Shown piece by piece: positions 11,039 through 21,070 of a DNA stretch of 64,000 bases. The position numbers and the translations under genes were made by a program. The DNA lies in assembly GCF_007556605.1 (NCBI RefSeq), contig NZ_VJND01000008.1:62001-126000 (forward strand). The letters run 5' to 3'. Below the pieces are notes generated by a model. It worked only from the letters and a program-made list of their open reading frames with translations, searched no databases and was not told where the DNA came from. The DNA comes from Tepidimonas sediminis (GTDB lineage Bacteria; Pseudomonadota; Gammaproteobacteria; Burkholderiales; Burkholderiaceae_C). Numbering within the stretch: the first letter of the stretch is position 1; each line of letters starts with the position of its first letter.

Positions 11039-11059
11039 AACTTGGGATCGCGACAGACC

Positions 11060-12661
11060 ATGAAAACCCCATCTCCCCAACATGGTGCAAGCCTTCTGGA
11101 AGCCCTGATATCGCTGCTGGTGCTGTCAGCTGGCGTCGTGGGAGCTGTTCGCATGCAAACGGCCATATTGGACTCGCATTGCAACGCCAAGGCCGTCAGC
11201 GAGACCACGTCGCTCGTGCAGTCCATCGTCGAATCAATCGCCGTCAAAAACGCAAGCTCGTGCTGCGATCCCAACAGCACCGCCCCGGCGGCGCAATGCC
11301 CCCTGCCGACGGCCCCTGCGGGCACCACGTATTCGGTCGCTCTGACCGCGAGCGCAGCGGACAGCTGCCTGTACGACATCCGCTTGACGCAGGCACAGGG
11401 CATCTGCAAGACGGCGGCCTTCTACAACGAACGGAAGTATCTGCTCAACATCCCTCCCCACAACAGTTACACCGGCCCCGCCAGCGGAAGCGGCGCACCA
11501 GGCCTTTCGATCCCGAATCCGACCGTCGCCCGGCGCGTCAACGAAAACCCGGTCGCCACGTTGCCCGGAACTGCCGAAGGCACCAGCGCCGACGCGGCCA
11601 TCAAGGTCTTCATCCGGCGGGATGGCGACGGGCCCTATCGCCTGTTCACACAGCTGAGCAACGGGCTCTACAAGGAGCAAATCCAGTCCACCAATCGATT
11701 GGTCAGGATCAGCGGGATCGTGGGCCTGCACAGCACGCTCAACAAACCGCTCCAGCTCGAATCGGACCTGATCAACACGAACAAGCTCAGGATCATCACC
11801 TCGGGCGTGGGCTACTGTCAATTTCCGCTCCGTTACGGGAAAGCCAATGATCCCACCACCTACGAGGCTGCTGCGCTTCCCACGAATACGAGATCCGCGG
11901 CCTACGTCTGCTATGTCCCGGAGGGGTGGTATGGCAACGTCGGCCTCGACTTTGAGAACGTACCATCCAAAGTGATCCAGTGCCCCGACAACCCCGACGA
12001 GCCAGGCATGATCGGCGGCCTGCGATCGCACAAGGTCATCTTCAGCGCACCGCCTCTTCCCCCGACCAGTCTGGATAAAATCCAGGGACAGAGTGGTCTG
12101 CTTGTCCGGCATGAAGAGGAAGGGCTTCTGCGGGGTCTGCATTTCGTGATGGTGGAAACGAACGACAACAAAGCGACCTGCAACAGCTCCCTGCAGCCCG
12201 GCATCAGCTTCAGCAGTCACTCGACCCCGGCCACATCCATCACCCTCAACCGGGTTGGACTGGGCGGCCTGAAGCAGCTTGCTGAGGACAGAGCCTGCTC
12301 GACGACCCAGGCAGCGACCTGCGTGAGAACGTACGATTATTGGGTCGAGGTGGTCGGACTGCGCGCCGTCAGCGGCGTTCTGCAGCGCGAAGCGGGGAGC
12401 GAATTCCGCTGGGATGCCATCAAGCTGTTCGCCTCCCGTACGGCGCCCTTCGGCGGCACGTTGGCAACGCCGTGTGCCTTGGACGACGTCCCGGACGCAG
12501 AGCAGACCACGGCACCGCAGGTCACTTTTGACTGTCCCGCCGGTGACGGCGTGTCGGTCACGCTGACGATCGATTCCGTCGGCGGTGAGCGCATCACGGC
12601 ACCTGCGGACACGACATTCACGGCACCAGCCTTCGGGGTCGTCCTTACAGTCGGCCGATAG
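11060..12661 (+). CDS. pilV: PilV-type minor pilin with long C-terminal domain
   Basis: Mature start ASLLEALISLLVLSAGVVGA after HG, with Glu at position 5, matches PilV/GspI-type prepilins. The protein is 533 residues, far beyond the usual 150-200, and carries many cysteines (for example SSCCDP, CPLP, DSCLYD, CNSS, CSTTQAATC), suggesting a disulfide-stabilised secreted domain. It is the last gene of the pilin operon, 21 bases after pilX and 12 bases before ribE. I do not recognise the large C-terminal domain; an adhesin role is only a guess. Confidence 0.7.
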   Translation: MKTPSPQHGASLLEALISLLVLSAGVVGAVRMQTAILDSHCNAKAVSETTSLVQSIVESIAVKNASSCCDPNSTAPAAQCPLPTAPAGTTYSVALTASAADSCLYDIRLTQAQGICKTAAFYNERKYLLNIPPHNSYTGPASGSGAPGLSIPNPTVARRVNENPVATLPGTAEGTSADAAIKVFIRRDGDGPYRLFTQLSNGLYKEQIQSTNRLVRISGIVGLHSTLNKPLQLESDLINTNKLRIITSGVGYCQFPLRYGKANDPTTYEAAALPTNTRSAAYVCYVPEGWYGNVGLDFENVPSKVIQCPDNPDEPGMIGGLRSHKVIFSAPPLPPTSLDKIQGQSGLLVRHEEEGLLRGLHFVMVETNDNKATCNSSLQPGISFSSHSTPATSITLNRVGLGGLKQLAEDRACSTTQAATCVRTYDYWVEVVGLRAVSGVLQREAGSEFRWDAIKLFASRTAPFGGTLATPCALDDVPDAEQTTAPQVTFDCPAGDGVSVTLTIDSVGGERITAPADTTFTAPAFGVVLTVGR

Positions 12662-12673
12662 AATGGTCGGGTC

Positions 12674-13309
12674 ATGTTCACCGGCCTCATCACCCACATC
12701 GGCCACATCGAGCGCGTGGAGCCGCTCGGCACCGGCCCCGGGCACGGCGTGCGGCTGACCGTGCGCGCGTCGCCGGATTGGCTCGCCGGCGTGCAGCTCG
12801 GCGACAGCATCGCGATCCAGGGCGCGTGCATGACGGTGACGACGCTGGACGCCGCCGGCGGGCGCTTCGCGGTGGACGTGTCGGCCGAGTCGCTGGCGCG
12901 CACCGTGGGGCTGGACCGGCCCGGCCCTGTCAACCTGGAGCAGGCGCTGCGCGCCAGCGACCGGCTCGGCGGTCACTTGGTCAGTGGCCACGTGGACGGT
13001 GTCGGCACCGTGCGGGCGCTGCAGCCGGTGGGCGAGTCGTGGCGCCTGGAGGTGCTGGCGCCGCCGGCGCTGGCGCGCTACCTGGCGTACAAGGGCTCGA
13101 TCACCGTCAACGGCGTCAGCCTCACCGTCAACCGCGTCGGGGACGGCGACGACGGCTGCGCGGTGACGATCAACCTGATCCCGCACACGGTGGCGCACAC
13201 GACGCTGGGGCGGCTGGCCGCGGGCGACCGCGTCAACCTCGAGGTGGATATGATTGCGCGCTACGTCGAGCGCATGTTGACGCTCGGTGCGGTGCCGGTC
13301 GCCGCCTGA
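12674..13309 (+). CDS. ribE: Riboflavin synthase alpha chain
   Basis: Converts two 6,7-dimethyl-8-ribityllumazine molecules into riboflavin and the pyrimidinedione precursor. The 211-residue product starts with the hallmark [16 protein letters not shown] and has two tandem lumazine-binding domains; the second shows [10 protein letters not shown] and [14 protein letters not shown]. It is followed by ribBA and ribH in the same direction. No FMN riboswitch can be fitted into the 12-base gap upstream. Confidence 0.96.
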   Translation: MFTGLITHIGHIERVEPLGTGPGHGVRLTVRASPDWLAGVQLGDSIAIQGACMTVTTLDAAGGRFAVDVSAESLARTVGLDRPGPVNLEQALRASDRLGGHLVSGHVDGVGTVRALQPVGESWRLEVLAPPALARYLAYKGSITVNGVSLTVNRVGDGDDGCAVTINLIPHTVAHTTLGRLAAGDRVNLEVDMIARYVERMLTLGAVPVAA

Positions 13310-13393
13310 GGGGCGGGCCGTCGGCGGCGGGGTGTGGCCCCGCCGGGCGGCCGCCGCTGCGGGGGCCGGCGCCGCCGTCCGCCCCGTCTGCCG

Positions 13394-14557
13394 ATGACCG
13401 ACTCCACCCCCACCACCGCCGCCGAACCGCCGCCGGCCCCCATCGCCACGGTCGATGAGATCGTCGCCGAGCTGCGCGCCGGCCGCATGGTCATCCTCGT
13501 CGATGAGGAAGACCGCGAGAACGAGGGCGACCTCGTGCTCGCGGCCGACCACGTGACGCCCGAGGCGATCAACTTCATGGCCAAGCACGGCCGCGGGTTG
13601 ATCTGCCTGACGCTGACGCGCCAGCGCTGCGAGCAGCTGCGGCTGCCGCCGATGGTGCCGAAGAACGGCACGCGCATGGGTACGGCGTTCACGGTCTCGA
13701 TCGAGGCCGCGGAGGGCGTGACCACCGGTATTTCCGCCGCCGACCGCGCGCACACCATCCGCGTGGCGGTGGCGCCCGATGCCAAGCCGGAAGACCTGGT
13801 GCAGCCCGGGCACGTGTTCCCGCTGCAGGCGGTGGACGGCGGCGTGCTGATGCGCGCTGGTCACACCGAAGCCGGCTGCGACCTGGCGGCGATGGCCGGC
13901 TGCACGCCGGCAGCGGTGATCTGCGAGATCATGAACGACGACGGCACGATGGCGCGCCTGCCGGATCTGCAGCGCTTCGCGGCGCGGCACGGGCTCAAGA
14001 TCGGCACCATAGCCGACCTGATCCAGCACCGCAGCCGCACCGAAAGCCTGGTGCAGCGCGTGGCCAGCCGCCCGCTGCTGACGGCGTTCGGCCCGTTCAC
14101 CGCGCACGCCTACCGCGACCGCGTCGACGGTGGCGTGCACCTGGCGCTGGTGGTGGGCGCGTGGCGCCCCGAGGAGCCGATCCCGGTGCGCGTGCACGAG
14201 CCGCTGTCGGTGCTGGACGCGCTGGAGGTGGGCCGTCGGCTGCACAGCTGGAGCCTGGAGGCGAGCCTGCGCCACCTGCAGCAGGCCGGCCGCGGCGTGG
14301 CGGTGCTGCTCAACGCCGGCGAGAGCGCCGAGCAGCTGCTGGCGCAATTCCAGGGTACGGCGCGCGCCTCGGCGGCGCCGGAGCGCGGGCGCATGGATCT
14401 GCGCACCTACGGCGTGGGCGCGCAGATCTTGCGCGACTGCGGCGTGCAGCGCATGCGGCTGCTGGGCGCGCCGCGGCGCATGCCCAGCATGGCCGGCTAT
14501 GGGCTGGAGGTGGTCGGCTTCGAACAACCCCCGACGACGGAAGGAACCCCGACATGA
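13394..14557 (+). CDS. ribBA: 3,4-dihydroxy-2-butanone 4-phosphate synthase with degenerate GTP cyclohydrolase II-like domain
   Basis: The N-terminal half (about residues 15-215) is a complete RibB domain: [16 protein letters not shown] binds metal and ribulose 5-phosphate, and [13 protein letters not shown] carries further active-site residues. The C-terminal half resembles GTP cyclohydrolase II in outline, but where active enzymes have the zinc-binding cysteines this protein reads [15 protein letters not shown] with no cysteine. It is therefore probably a RibB with a non-catalytic RibA-like tail, as reported for several proteobacteria. The ATG at 13394 gives 387 residues; an upstream GTG would add a low-complexity tail. 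Overlaps ribH by ATGA. Confidence 0.9.
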   Translation: MTDSTPTTAAEPPPAPIATVDEIVAELRAGRMVILVDEEDRENEGDLVLAADHVTPEAINFMAKHGRGLICLTLTRQRCEQLRLPPMVPKNGTRMGTAFTVSIEAAEGVTTGISAADRAHTIRVAVAPDAKPEDLVQPGHVFPLQAVDGGVLMRAGHTEAGCDLAAMAGCTPAAVICEIMNDDGTMARLPDLQRFAARHGLKIGTIADLIQHRSRTESLVQRVASRPLLTAFGPFTAHAYRDRVDGGVHLALVVGAWRPEEPIPVRVHEPLSVLDALEVGRRLHSWSLEASLRHLQQAGRGVAVLLNAGESAEQLLAQFQGTARASAAPERGRMDLRTYGVGAQILRDCGVQRMRLLGAPRRMPSMAGYGLEVVGFEQPPTTEGTPT

Positions 14558-15024
14558 TGGGAGCCCACAAGGGCGAAGGCGCGGCGCTGGACGGCCGCGG
14601 GCTGCGCATCGGTATCGTGCAGGCGCGCTTCAACCAGGGCATCACCGACGCGCTGGCCGCCGCCTGCCGCGCGGAGCTGGCCTCACTCGGCGTGGCCGAC
14701 GGCGACGTGGTGCTGGAGCAGGTGCCCGGCGCGCTGGAGGTGCCGCTGGCGCTGCAGGCGCTGGCGGCCACCGAGCGCTTCGATGCGCTGATCGCGCTGG
14801 GCTGCGTGATCCGCGGCGAGACGTACCACTTCGAGCTGGTGTGCAACGAGTCGGCCGCCGGCATCACGCGCGTGGCGCTGGATCACCACATCCCGATCGC
14901 CAACGCCATCCTGACGGTGGAAAACCTCTCGCAGGCCGTGGCGCGGCAGGACGAGAAGGCGCGCGACGCCGCGCGCGTGGCGGTGGAGATGGCGCACCTG
15001 CTGCGTCGCCACCCGCTGGACTGA
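14554..15024 (+). CDS. ribH: 6,7-dimethyl-8-ribityllumazine synthase
   Basis: Condenses the RibB product with the pyrimidine intermediate to give the substrate of RibE; forms large icosahedral or decameric assemblies in the cytoplasm. The 156-residue sequence has [43 protein letters not shown] and the catalytic-His region [16 protein letters not shown]. The start ATG overlaps the ribBA stop and has GGAAGGA upstream, so the two genes are translationally coupled. Confidence 0.96.
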   Translation: MMGAHKGEGAALDGRGLRIGIVQARFNQGITDALAAACRAELASLGVADGDVVLEQVPGALEVPLALQALAATERFDALIALGCVIRGETYHFELVCNESAAGITRVALDHHIPIANAILTVENLSQAVARQDEKARDAARVAVEMAHLLRRHPLD

Positions 15025-15084
15025 AACGGCCGCCGGCGCGCCACGGCCACCGGCACGGCCGGCGTCTCTGGGACAATATGGGCC

Positions 15085-15540
15085 ATGGCCAAATCATCGG
15101 ACAAATCGGCCCGCACGCGCGCGCGCGAATTCGCGCTGCAGGGCCTTTACCAGCATCTCGTCGGCCGCGGCGACCCCGCCGACATCGACGCCTTCACGCG
15201 CGGCCTGACCGGCTTTCACAAGGCCGACAGCGCCCATTACGACGCCCTGCTGCACGGCTGCATCGCCGAAGGCCCGCAGCTGGACGAGCGGCTGGCGCCG
15301 CTGCTGGACCGCCCGGTGGCGGAACTTTCGCCGGTGGAGCACGCGGCGCTGTGGATCGGCGCCTACGAGTTCCTGCACTGCCCGGACGTGCCGTGGCGCG
15401 TCGTCATCAACGAAAGCGTCGAGCTGGCCAAGTCCTTCGGCGGCACCGACGGCCACAAGTTCGTCAACGGCGTGCTCAACCGCCTGGCGCCACTGGTGCG
15501 CGGCGAGGAGGTGCTGCGTGACCCGGCCCGCCGCCCCTGA
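15085..15540 (+). CDS. nusB: Transcription antitermination factor NusB
   Basis: RNA-binding component of the rRNA antitermination complex, partner of NusE (ribosomal protein S10). The 151-residue product shows [16 protein letters not shown] at the start and [20 protein letters not shown] near the end, both family hallmarks. The ribH-nusB order is widely conserved. The 3' end overlaps the next gene by 23 bases. Confidence 0.95.
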   Translation: MAKSSDKSARTRAREFALQGLYQHLVGRGDPADIDAFTRGLTGFHKADSAHYDALLHGCIAEGPQLDERLAPLLDRPVAELSPVEHAALWIGAYEFLHCPDVPWRVVINESVELAKSFGGTDGHKFVNGVLNRLAPLVRGEEVLRDPARRP

Positions 15541-15991
15541 CCCCGCCGCGGCCGCCGCGCCGCACCACTGGCTGGTGCGCGTGTACTGGGAGGACACCGA
15601 CGCCGGCGGCATCGTCTATTACGCCAACTACCTGAAGTTCTTCGAGCGCGCGCGCACCGAGTGGCTGCGCCGGCTCGGCCTGCAGCAGCAGGCGCTGCGC
15701 GAGGCCACCGGCGGCATGTTCGTCGTCGGGGCTGCGCAGGTGCGCTACCTGCACCCGGCGCGGCTGGACGACCAGCTGCTCGTCGAGACGCGCATCGCCG
15801 CGCTGGGCCGCGCCACGCTGGAGCTGGAACAAACCGCGCAGCGCATGGATCCGCACGGGCTGACGCCGATCTGCGAGGGCCGTGTGCGCATCGGCTGGGT
15901 ACAGGGTGCCGACCTGCGCCCGGCGCGCATCCCGCCCGCGGTGCTGCAGGCCCTGACCCAACCCGATCCCGCCACGACGCCACGCCGATGA
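15518..15991 (+). CDS. ybgC: YbgC-type acyl-CoA thioesterase (Tol-Pal associated)
   Basis: Hot-dog fold thioesterase of 157 residues. The motif [20 protein letters not shown] holds the catalytic Asp and the tyrosine-rich loop, and [12 protein letters not shown] follows. GTG at 15518 is used, inside the end of nusB. It precedes tolQ with a 4-base overlap (ATGA), the standard ybgC-tolQ arrangement. In other bacteria it acts on short acyl-CoA or on acyl carrier protein linked to phospholipid synthesis. Confidence 0.93.
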   Translation: MTRPAAPDPAAAAAPHHWLVRVYWEDTDAGGIVYYANYLKFFERARTEWLRRLGLQQQALREATGGMFVVGAAQVRYLHPARLDDQLLVETRIAALGRATLELEQTAQRMDPHGLTPICEGRVRIGWVQGADLRPARIPPAVLQALTQPDPATTPRR

Positions 15992-16665
15992 CGCACGACT
16001 TTTCCATCGTCGAGCTGATGCTCAACGCCTCCTGGGTGGTGCAGGCGGTGGTGCTGCTGCTGGTCGGCGTGTCGGTCACGAGCTGGGCCGCCATCTTCCG
16101 CAAGGTCTTCGCGCTCAAGCGCGTGCGGCGGCTGACCGACGCGTTCGAGCGCGAGTTCTGGTCCGGCGGCAACCTGCAGGATCTGTACCAGGCCGCGCTG
16201 CACCGTGCGCGCGACGGCAGCCCGATGGAGCGCATCTTCGCCAGCGGCATGCGCGAGTTCGCCAAGTTGCGCGAGCGCCGCATCACCCAGCCCGACGCGC
16301 TGCTGGATGGCGCCCGGCGCGCGATGCGCGCCGCCTACCAGCGCGAGCTGGACGCGCTGGAGGTCAACCTGTCGTTCCTCGGCTCGGTGGGCTCGGTGTC
16401 GCCCTACGTCGGCCTGTTCGGCACCGTGTGGGGCATCATGCACGCCTTCACCGGGCTGGGCGGCATGACCCAGGTCACGCTGGCCACCGTCGCGCCCGCC
16501 ATCGCCGAGGCGCTGGTGGCCACCGCGATCGGGCTGTTCGCCGCCATCCCGGCGGTGGTGGCCTACAACCGCTTCGCCCACGACATCGACCGCCTGGCCA
16601 ACCGGCTGGAGACCTTCATCGAGGAGTTCTCCAACATCCTGCATCGCCACGCTGGCGGCCACTGA
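15988..16665 (+). CDS. tolQ: Tol-Pal system protein TolQ
   Basis: Inner-membrane proton-channel subunit that powers the Tol-Pal machine for outer-membrane constriction at division. The 225-residue protein has a first membrane helix near residues 15-37 (VVQAVVLLLVGVSVTSWAAI), a large cytoplasmic loop, and two later helices with the conserved VGLFGTVWGIMHAF and ALVATAIGLFAAIPAVVAYN stretches. It is coupled to ybgC upstream and followed 30 bases later by tolR. Confidence 0.95.
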   Translation: MTHDFSIVELMLNASWVVQAVVLLLVGVSVTSWAAIFRKVFALKRVRRLTDAFEREFWSGGNLQDLYQAALHRARDGSPMERIFASGMREFAKLRERRITQPDALLDGARRAMRAAYQRELDALEVNLSFLGSVGSVSPYVGLFGTVWGIMHAFTGLGGMTQVTLATVAPAIAEALVATAIGLFAAIPAVVAYNRFAHDIDRLANRLETFIEEFSNILHRHAGGH

Positions 16666-16695
16666 GGCCCGCCCGCCGACGAAGGAGTCGCGCCG

Positions 16696-17142
<447 letters not shown>

Positions 17143-17159
17143 CCCCCGCAGGCCCCGCG

Positions 17160-17990
17160 ATGCAGGCCACCACCGACGAACTCGACCTCGCCCCGCCGCC
17201 ACCACGCTGGGACGCGCGCGCGTGGCTGCTGGCGCTGCTGGCGCATGGGCTGCTGATCGCCGCGCTGGCCTGGGGTATCGGCTGGCAGCGCGACAACCCC
17301 GCCACCGTCAGCGCCGAGCTGTGGGCCGGCGTGCCGCGCAGCGCCGCTGCGCGCGCGCAGGAGCCGGAGGTCACCCCGCCGCCTGCGCCCGCGGTGGCGC
17401 CCTCCCCGCCGCCTCCCCGGCCGGCCCCGGCACCCGAAGCCGCCCCGCCGGCCCGAGCCGCCGACATCGCCGTGCAGCGCCAGCGCGATGAACAGCGCCG
17501 CCGCGAGGAAGAGGCGCGCCGCCAGGCACAGCAGCGCGCCGAGCGGGAGAAGGCCGAGCGCGAGGCGCGCCAGCAGGCCGAACGGCAGCGCCAACAGCGC
17601 GAACGCGAGCTGCAGGCACAGATGGAGGCCGAGCGCCAGCGCAACCTCGAACGCATCCTCGGCCAGGCTGGCGCCACCGGCGGTGCCCAGGCGCGCGGCA
17701 CCGACACCCTGCAGGCCGGCCCCTCGGCCAGCTACGCCGGGCGGGTGGTGGCGGCGATCCGCCCCAACATCGTCTTCACCGACAGCGTGCCGGGCAACCC
17801 GCGCGCGGAAGTGGAGGTGCGCACGCTGCCGGACGGCACGATCCTGAGCAGCCGCCTGCTGCGCAGCAGCGGCCACCGCGCCTGGGACGAAGCGGTGCTG
17901 CGCGCCGTCGAGCGCACCGGCCGCCTGCCGCGCGACGAGCACGGCCGCGTGCCGCCCACGCTGATCCTGGGCTTTCGGCCGCAGGAATGA
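17160..17990 (+). CDS. tolA: TolA, cell envelope integrity protein (TonB-like)
   Basis: A 276-residue protein with one membrane helix at about residues 20-40, a Pro/Ala-rich stretch, a long charged coiled coil (about 100-165, repeated Glu/Arg/Gln such as REEEARRQAQQRAEREKAE) and a C-terminal TonB-like domain (YAGRVVAAIRPNIVFTDSVP to the end). This is the TolA plan, bridging inner and outer membranes. tolB and pal, which usually follow, are not present downstream in this window. Confidence 0.92.
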   Translation: MQATTDELDLAPPPPRWDARAWLLALLAHGLLIAALAWGIGWQRDNPATVSAELWAGVPRSAAARAQEPEVTPPPAPAVAPSPPPPRPAPAPEAAPPARAADIAVQRQRDEQRRREEEARRQAQQRAEREKAEREARQQAERQRQQRERELQAQMEAERQRNLERILGQAGATGGAQARGTDTLQAGPSASYAGRVVAAIRPNIVFTDSVPGNPRAEVEVRTLPDGTILSSRLLRSSGHRAWDEAVLRAVERTGRLPRDEHGRVPPTLILGFRPQE

Positions 17991-18195
17991 CCCGCACGCG
18001 CGCGGCCGCCCAGGGGAAAGGCGCGCCTGTTCGAGGCCAAGCTGCGCCGTTGCACGGTGCGCGCGTCCCAGCACGGGGGCGGTAGCGCGGAACGAGGCGT
18101 TGCCGAGGCCACGGATCGGCAGCATCCGGGGCGAGGATGACCAGCCCAGCCTCTGTTACACTGAAACTGCGAGGATTGATACGGCTTCGACCGCG

Positions 18196-18732
18196 ATGGC
18201 TGCCACCACCGACCTCTCGTGGGACGACCTCAAGGCCATGATCGCCGCGCTGGCCGAGCAGAGCCGCGAGACCGACCGCCAGCTGCGCGAACTCAAGCGC
18301 CAGATCGGTGGTCTGGGCGACAAGTTCGGCTATTTTGCCGAGGGCATGGCGCTGCCGACGATGGAGCGGCTGCTGCGGCGGCGCTTTCACATGGAAATCG
18401 TCAATCCGCGCAGCCGCATCCGCAAGGATGGCCGCGAGCGCGAATACGACGTGCTGGCCTGGGCCAACGGCAAGGTCAACACTGTCGTGGTGGTGGAGGT
18501 CAAGAGCCGCGTCAAGCGCGAGGCCATCGGCCAGCTGATCGAGCAGCTGGAGACGCTGTTCGACTTCCTGCCGGAACTCAAGGGCAAGGCGCGCGTGGGG
18601 ATTCTGGCCGGCATCGACTGGGACGCCGGGGTGGAGGAAGAGGCGCAGGCCGCGGGTCTCTACACCGCGCGCATCCGCGACGAGATGTTTGAGCTGACCA
18701 CGCCCAAGGGCTTCAAACCGCGCAGGTGGTAA
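18196..18732 (+). CDS. DUF3782-type protein, probable PD-(D/E)XK nuclease fold
   Basis: A 178-residue soluble protein. A short N-terminal coiled coil (about 18-35, EQSRETDRQLRELKRQIG) precedes a domain with REREYDVLAW and NTVVVVEVKSRVKREAIGQL. The D...EVK pattern is the core of PD-(D/E)XK nuclease-like folds, as in DUF3782 proteins common in bacteria and cyanobacteria. The biological role is unknown. The ATG at 18196 fits the family start. It stands alone between tolA and a tRNA gene. Confidence 0.7.
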   Translation: MAATTDLSWDDLKAMIAALAEQSRETDRQLRELKRQIGGLGDKFGYFAEGMALPTMERLLRRRFHMEIVNPRSRIRKDGREREYDVLAWANGKVNTVVVVEVKSRVKREAIGQLIEQLETLFDFLPELKGKARVGILAGIDWDAGVEEEAQAAGLYTARIRDEMFELTTPKGFKPRRW

Positions 18733-18862
18733 GGTGTGGGCAGGGGGAGCATTTCACTCCGCCGAAACCCACCTTGGCCGCCGGAGTGCAGCAGAAATGC
18801 AGCAAAAAGTGGGTCGAGAAACGAAAAGGCCGCTCGGCGGAAAGCCAAGTCGTTGATTGATT

Positions 18863-18939
18863 TGGTAGGGCGTGCAGGACTCGAACCTGCGACCAAGGGA
18901 TTATGAGTCCCCTGCTCTGACCGACTGAGCTAACGCCCC
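18863..18939 (-). tRNA. tRNA with CAU anticodon (Met or Ile2)
   Basis: A complete 77-nucleotide cloverleaf with encoded CCA on the minus strand. The acceptor stem pairs GGGGCGT with ACGCCCT, the D-arm contains AGCTCAGTCGGTCAGAGC, the anticodon loop reads CTCATAA, and the T-arm is GCAGG-TTCGAGT-CCTGC. CAU may be elongator Met, or Ile with C34 modified to lysidine. The GACTCATAATC and TTGGTCG stretches resemble tRNA-Ile2 in E. coli as much as Met, so identity is left open. It is not the initiator type. Confidence 0.95.
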
Positions 18940-19047
18940 CGCCGACTCCGGATTGTAGGGCGCGCGCCCCACGCCTTGGGGCGGCAGCGGTGGCACCGTA
19001 TCGGCCTAGCCGGTCACTCGGTTCGCCACCCATGCGCAGGGGCGGCC

Positions 19048-20073
19048 TCACTCCCCGCGCGTCTGGCTCAGCGCGTTGCCCACCAGCTTGGCGGTGATGT
19101 CGACGATCTGGATCATGCGCTCGTAGGGCATGCGCTGCGGGCCGATGACGCCCAGCGTGCCGACCACCTCGCCGTCGACCTCGAACGGCGCGCTGACCAC
19201 CGACAGCTCCTCGTACGGCACGGCCTGGCTTTCGCCGCCGATGAAGATGCGCACGCCATCGGCCTGGCTGGAGATGTCCAGCAGCCGCATGACCTGCGTC
19301 TTCTGCTCGAACAGGTCGAACAGCCGGCGCAGGTGATCCATGTCACGCGCGAAGTCGTCCACCTCCAGCAGGTTGCGCTCGCCGGCGATGACGACGTCGT
19401 CCTGCTGTGCGGCCTCGGAGCTGGCCTCCACCGCCTTGACCATCAGGCCGGCGATCTCGCCGCGCAGGGCGTCGACCTCGCCGCGCAGGCGCTCGCGCAC
19501 CGCATCCAGCGTCAAGCCGGCGCAGTGCGCGTTGAGGTAGTTGGCCGCGGTCTGCAGCTGCTCCTGGCTGAACTCGGTGGCCGGGTGCAGGATGCGGTTC
19601 TGCACCTCGCCCTCCGGCGTGACGAGGATGACCAGCACGCGCCGCTCCGACAGGCGCAGGAACTCGATGTGCCGGAACACCACCGGGCGCCGCGGCACGC
19701 GCACCACGCCGACGAAGTGCGACAGCTGCGACAGCAGCTGCGCGGCCTGGCTGATCACCTGACTGGGCTGATCCGCCGCCAGCGCCTGCGCGCCCGGCAG
19801 CGCCTCCAGCGGCAGCTCGGCGCGGCGCACCGTCAGCATGGTGTCGACGAAGTAGCGGTAACCGCGCGCGGTGGGCACCCGCCCCGCCGAGGTGTGCGGA
19901 CTGGTCACCAGGCCCAGCTCCTCGAGGTCGCTCATCACGTTGCGGATCGTGGCCGGCGACAGATCCAGCCCGGCGGCCTTGGACAGCGTGCGCGAACCCA
20001 CCGGCTGACCCTCGGCGATGTAGCGTTCCACCAACGCCTTCAGCAGCAGTTTCGAGCGCTCATCCAGCATCAT
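19048..20073 (-). CDS. hrcA: Heat-inducible transcription repressor HrcA
   Basis: Repressor of groE/dnaK-type heat shock operons that binds CIRCE elements. The 341-residue product has an N-terminal winged helix with [20 protein letters not shown] and [18 protein letters not shown], then the HrcA core and dimerisation region ending in [20 protein letters not shown]. Two adjacent ATGs (20068-20073) are possible starts, differing by one residue. It diverges from nadK with a 33-base gap; I see no CIRCE sequence there, so autoregulation through CIRCE is not supported. Confidence 0.95.
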   Translation of the reverse strand: MMLDERSKLLLKALVERYIAEGQPVGSRTLSKAAGLDLSPATIRNVMSDLEELGLVTSPHTSAGRVPTARGYRYFVDTMLTVRRAELPLEALPGAQALAADQPSQVISQAAQLLSQLSHFVGVVRVPRRPVVFRHIEFLRLSERRVLVILVTPEGEVQNRILHPATEFSQEQLQTAANYLNAHCAGLTLDAVRERLRGEVDALRGEIAGLMVKAVEASSEAAQQDDVVIAGERNLLEVDDFARDMDHLRRLFDLFEQKTQVMRLLDISSQADGVRIFIGGESQAVPYEELSVVSAPFEVDGEVVGTLGVIGPQRMPYERMIQIVDITAKLVGNALSQTRGE

Positions 20074-20106
20074 GGCAAGGTCGGGAGAACATGTTGTAAT
20101 TTGAGC

Positions 20107-21042
20107 ATGAATCGAGCCACGCTGCAGCCCTGCGACCTCGCCGTGGACACGCCCGCCGGCAGCGGCCGGCTGTGTTTCGAGCGCGTGGCGCTGGTGGGCA
20201 AGCCCAACGCCAGCGGCAGCGCCGCCACGCTGGCGCGCGTGGTGGACTTCCTGCATGCGCAGGGCTGCGAGGTGACACTGGAGCACGACACCGCGCAGCA
20301 CGTCGGCGCGCTGGGCGACCGCGTGGCCGACGTGGCCGGCATCGGCGCGCACTGCCAGCTCGCGCTGGTGGTCGGCGGCGACGGCACGATGCTGGGCATC
20401 GGGCGGCGGCTGGCGCCGTGGGGCGTGCCGCTGATCGGCATCAACCAGGGGCGGCTCGGCTTCATCACCGACATTCCGTTCGACGGCTTCGAGGCGGTGC
20501 TGCGCCCGATGCTGGGCGGCGCCTACCTGGAGGAACGCCGCGCGCTGCTGCAGGCCGGCGTGTGGCGTGACGGCGTCTGTGAGTTCGAGACCATCGCGAT
20601 GAACGACGTGGTGGTCAACCGCGGCGGCGCGCCGAGCATGGTGGAACTGCGCGTGGAGGTGGACGGCCACTTCGTGGCCAACATGCGCGCCGACGGCCTC
20701 ATCATCGCGTCGCCGACCGGCTCCACCGCCTACGCGCTGTCGGCCGGCGGGCCCTTGCTGCATCCGGCCATCGATGGCTGGGTGATGGTGCCGATCGCGC
20801 CGCACACGCTGTCGAACCGGCCGGTGGTGCTGCCGGCCGGCAGCACCATCGCCATCGAGGTGGTGGCCGCGCGCGAGCCCAGCGCCCACTTCGACATGCA
20901 GACCTTCACCAGCCTGCTGGAGGGCGACCGCATCGTCGTGCGGCGCTCGCAGCACGTGCTGCGGCTGCTGCATCCGCTGGGCTGGAATTACTTCGACACG
21001 CTGCGCGGCAAACTGCACTGGAACGAGGGCGTGGTGGCATGA
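20107..21042 (+). CDS. nadK: NAD kinase
   Basis: Phosphorylates NAD to NADP. The 311-residue product contains the GGDGTMLG motif, [22 protein letters not shown] and [19 protein letters not shown], all diagnostic for the family. It diverges from hrcA and is followed by recN, an order common in Betaproteobacteria. Confidence 0.96.
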   Translation: MNRATLQPCDLAVDTPAGSGRLCFERVALVGKPNASGSAATLARVVDFLHAQGCEVTLEHDTAQHVGALGDRVADVAGIGAHCQLALVVGGDGTMLGIGRRLAPWGVPLIGINQGRLGFITDIPFDGFEAVLRPMLGGAYLEERRALLQAGVWRDGVCEFETIAMNDVVVNRGGAPSMVELRVEVDGHFVANMRADGLIIASPTGSTAYALSAGGPLLHPAIDGWVMVPIAPHTLSNRPVVLPAGSTIAIEVVAAREPSAHFDMQTFTSLLEGDRIVVRRSQHVLRLLHPLGWNYFDTLRGKLHWNEGVVA

Positions 21043-21070
21043 TCCGGCATCGAGGAGGAGACGGCGGACC

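Noticed and set aside
8153-12661. Calling the pilin operon a genomic island
   Set aside because: Lower GC is visible, but there is no integrase, attachment repeat or tRNA beside it, so transfer is only one explanation.
12662-12673. FMN riboswitch ahead of the riboflavin genes
   Set aside because: There are only 12 bases between pilV and ribE, and the 84-base gap before ribBA shows no FMN riboswitch-like pairing.
17991-18195. Possible gene between tolA and the DUF3782 gene
   Set aside because: All frames are short or motif-free. The TTACACTGAAACT stretch near 18160 might be part of a promoter but is not convincing.
18660-19051. Leftward open frames running across the tRNA gene
   Set aside because: They read through the tRNA and its flanks; such frames are artefacts of structured RNA genes.
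20074-20106. CIRCE element between hrcA and nadK
   Set aside because: No TTAGCACTC-type inverted repeat is present in the gap.
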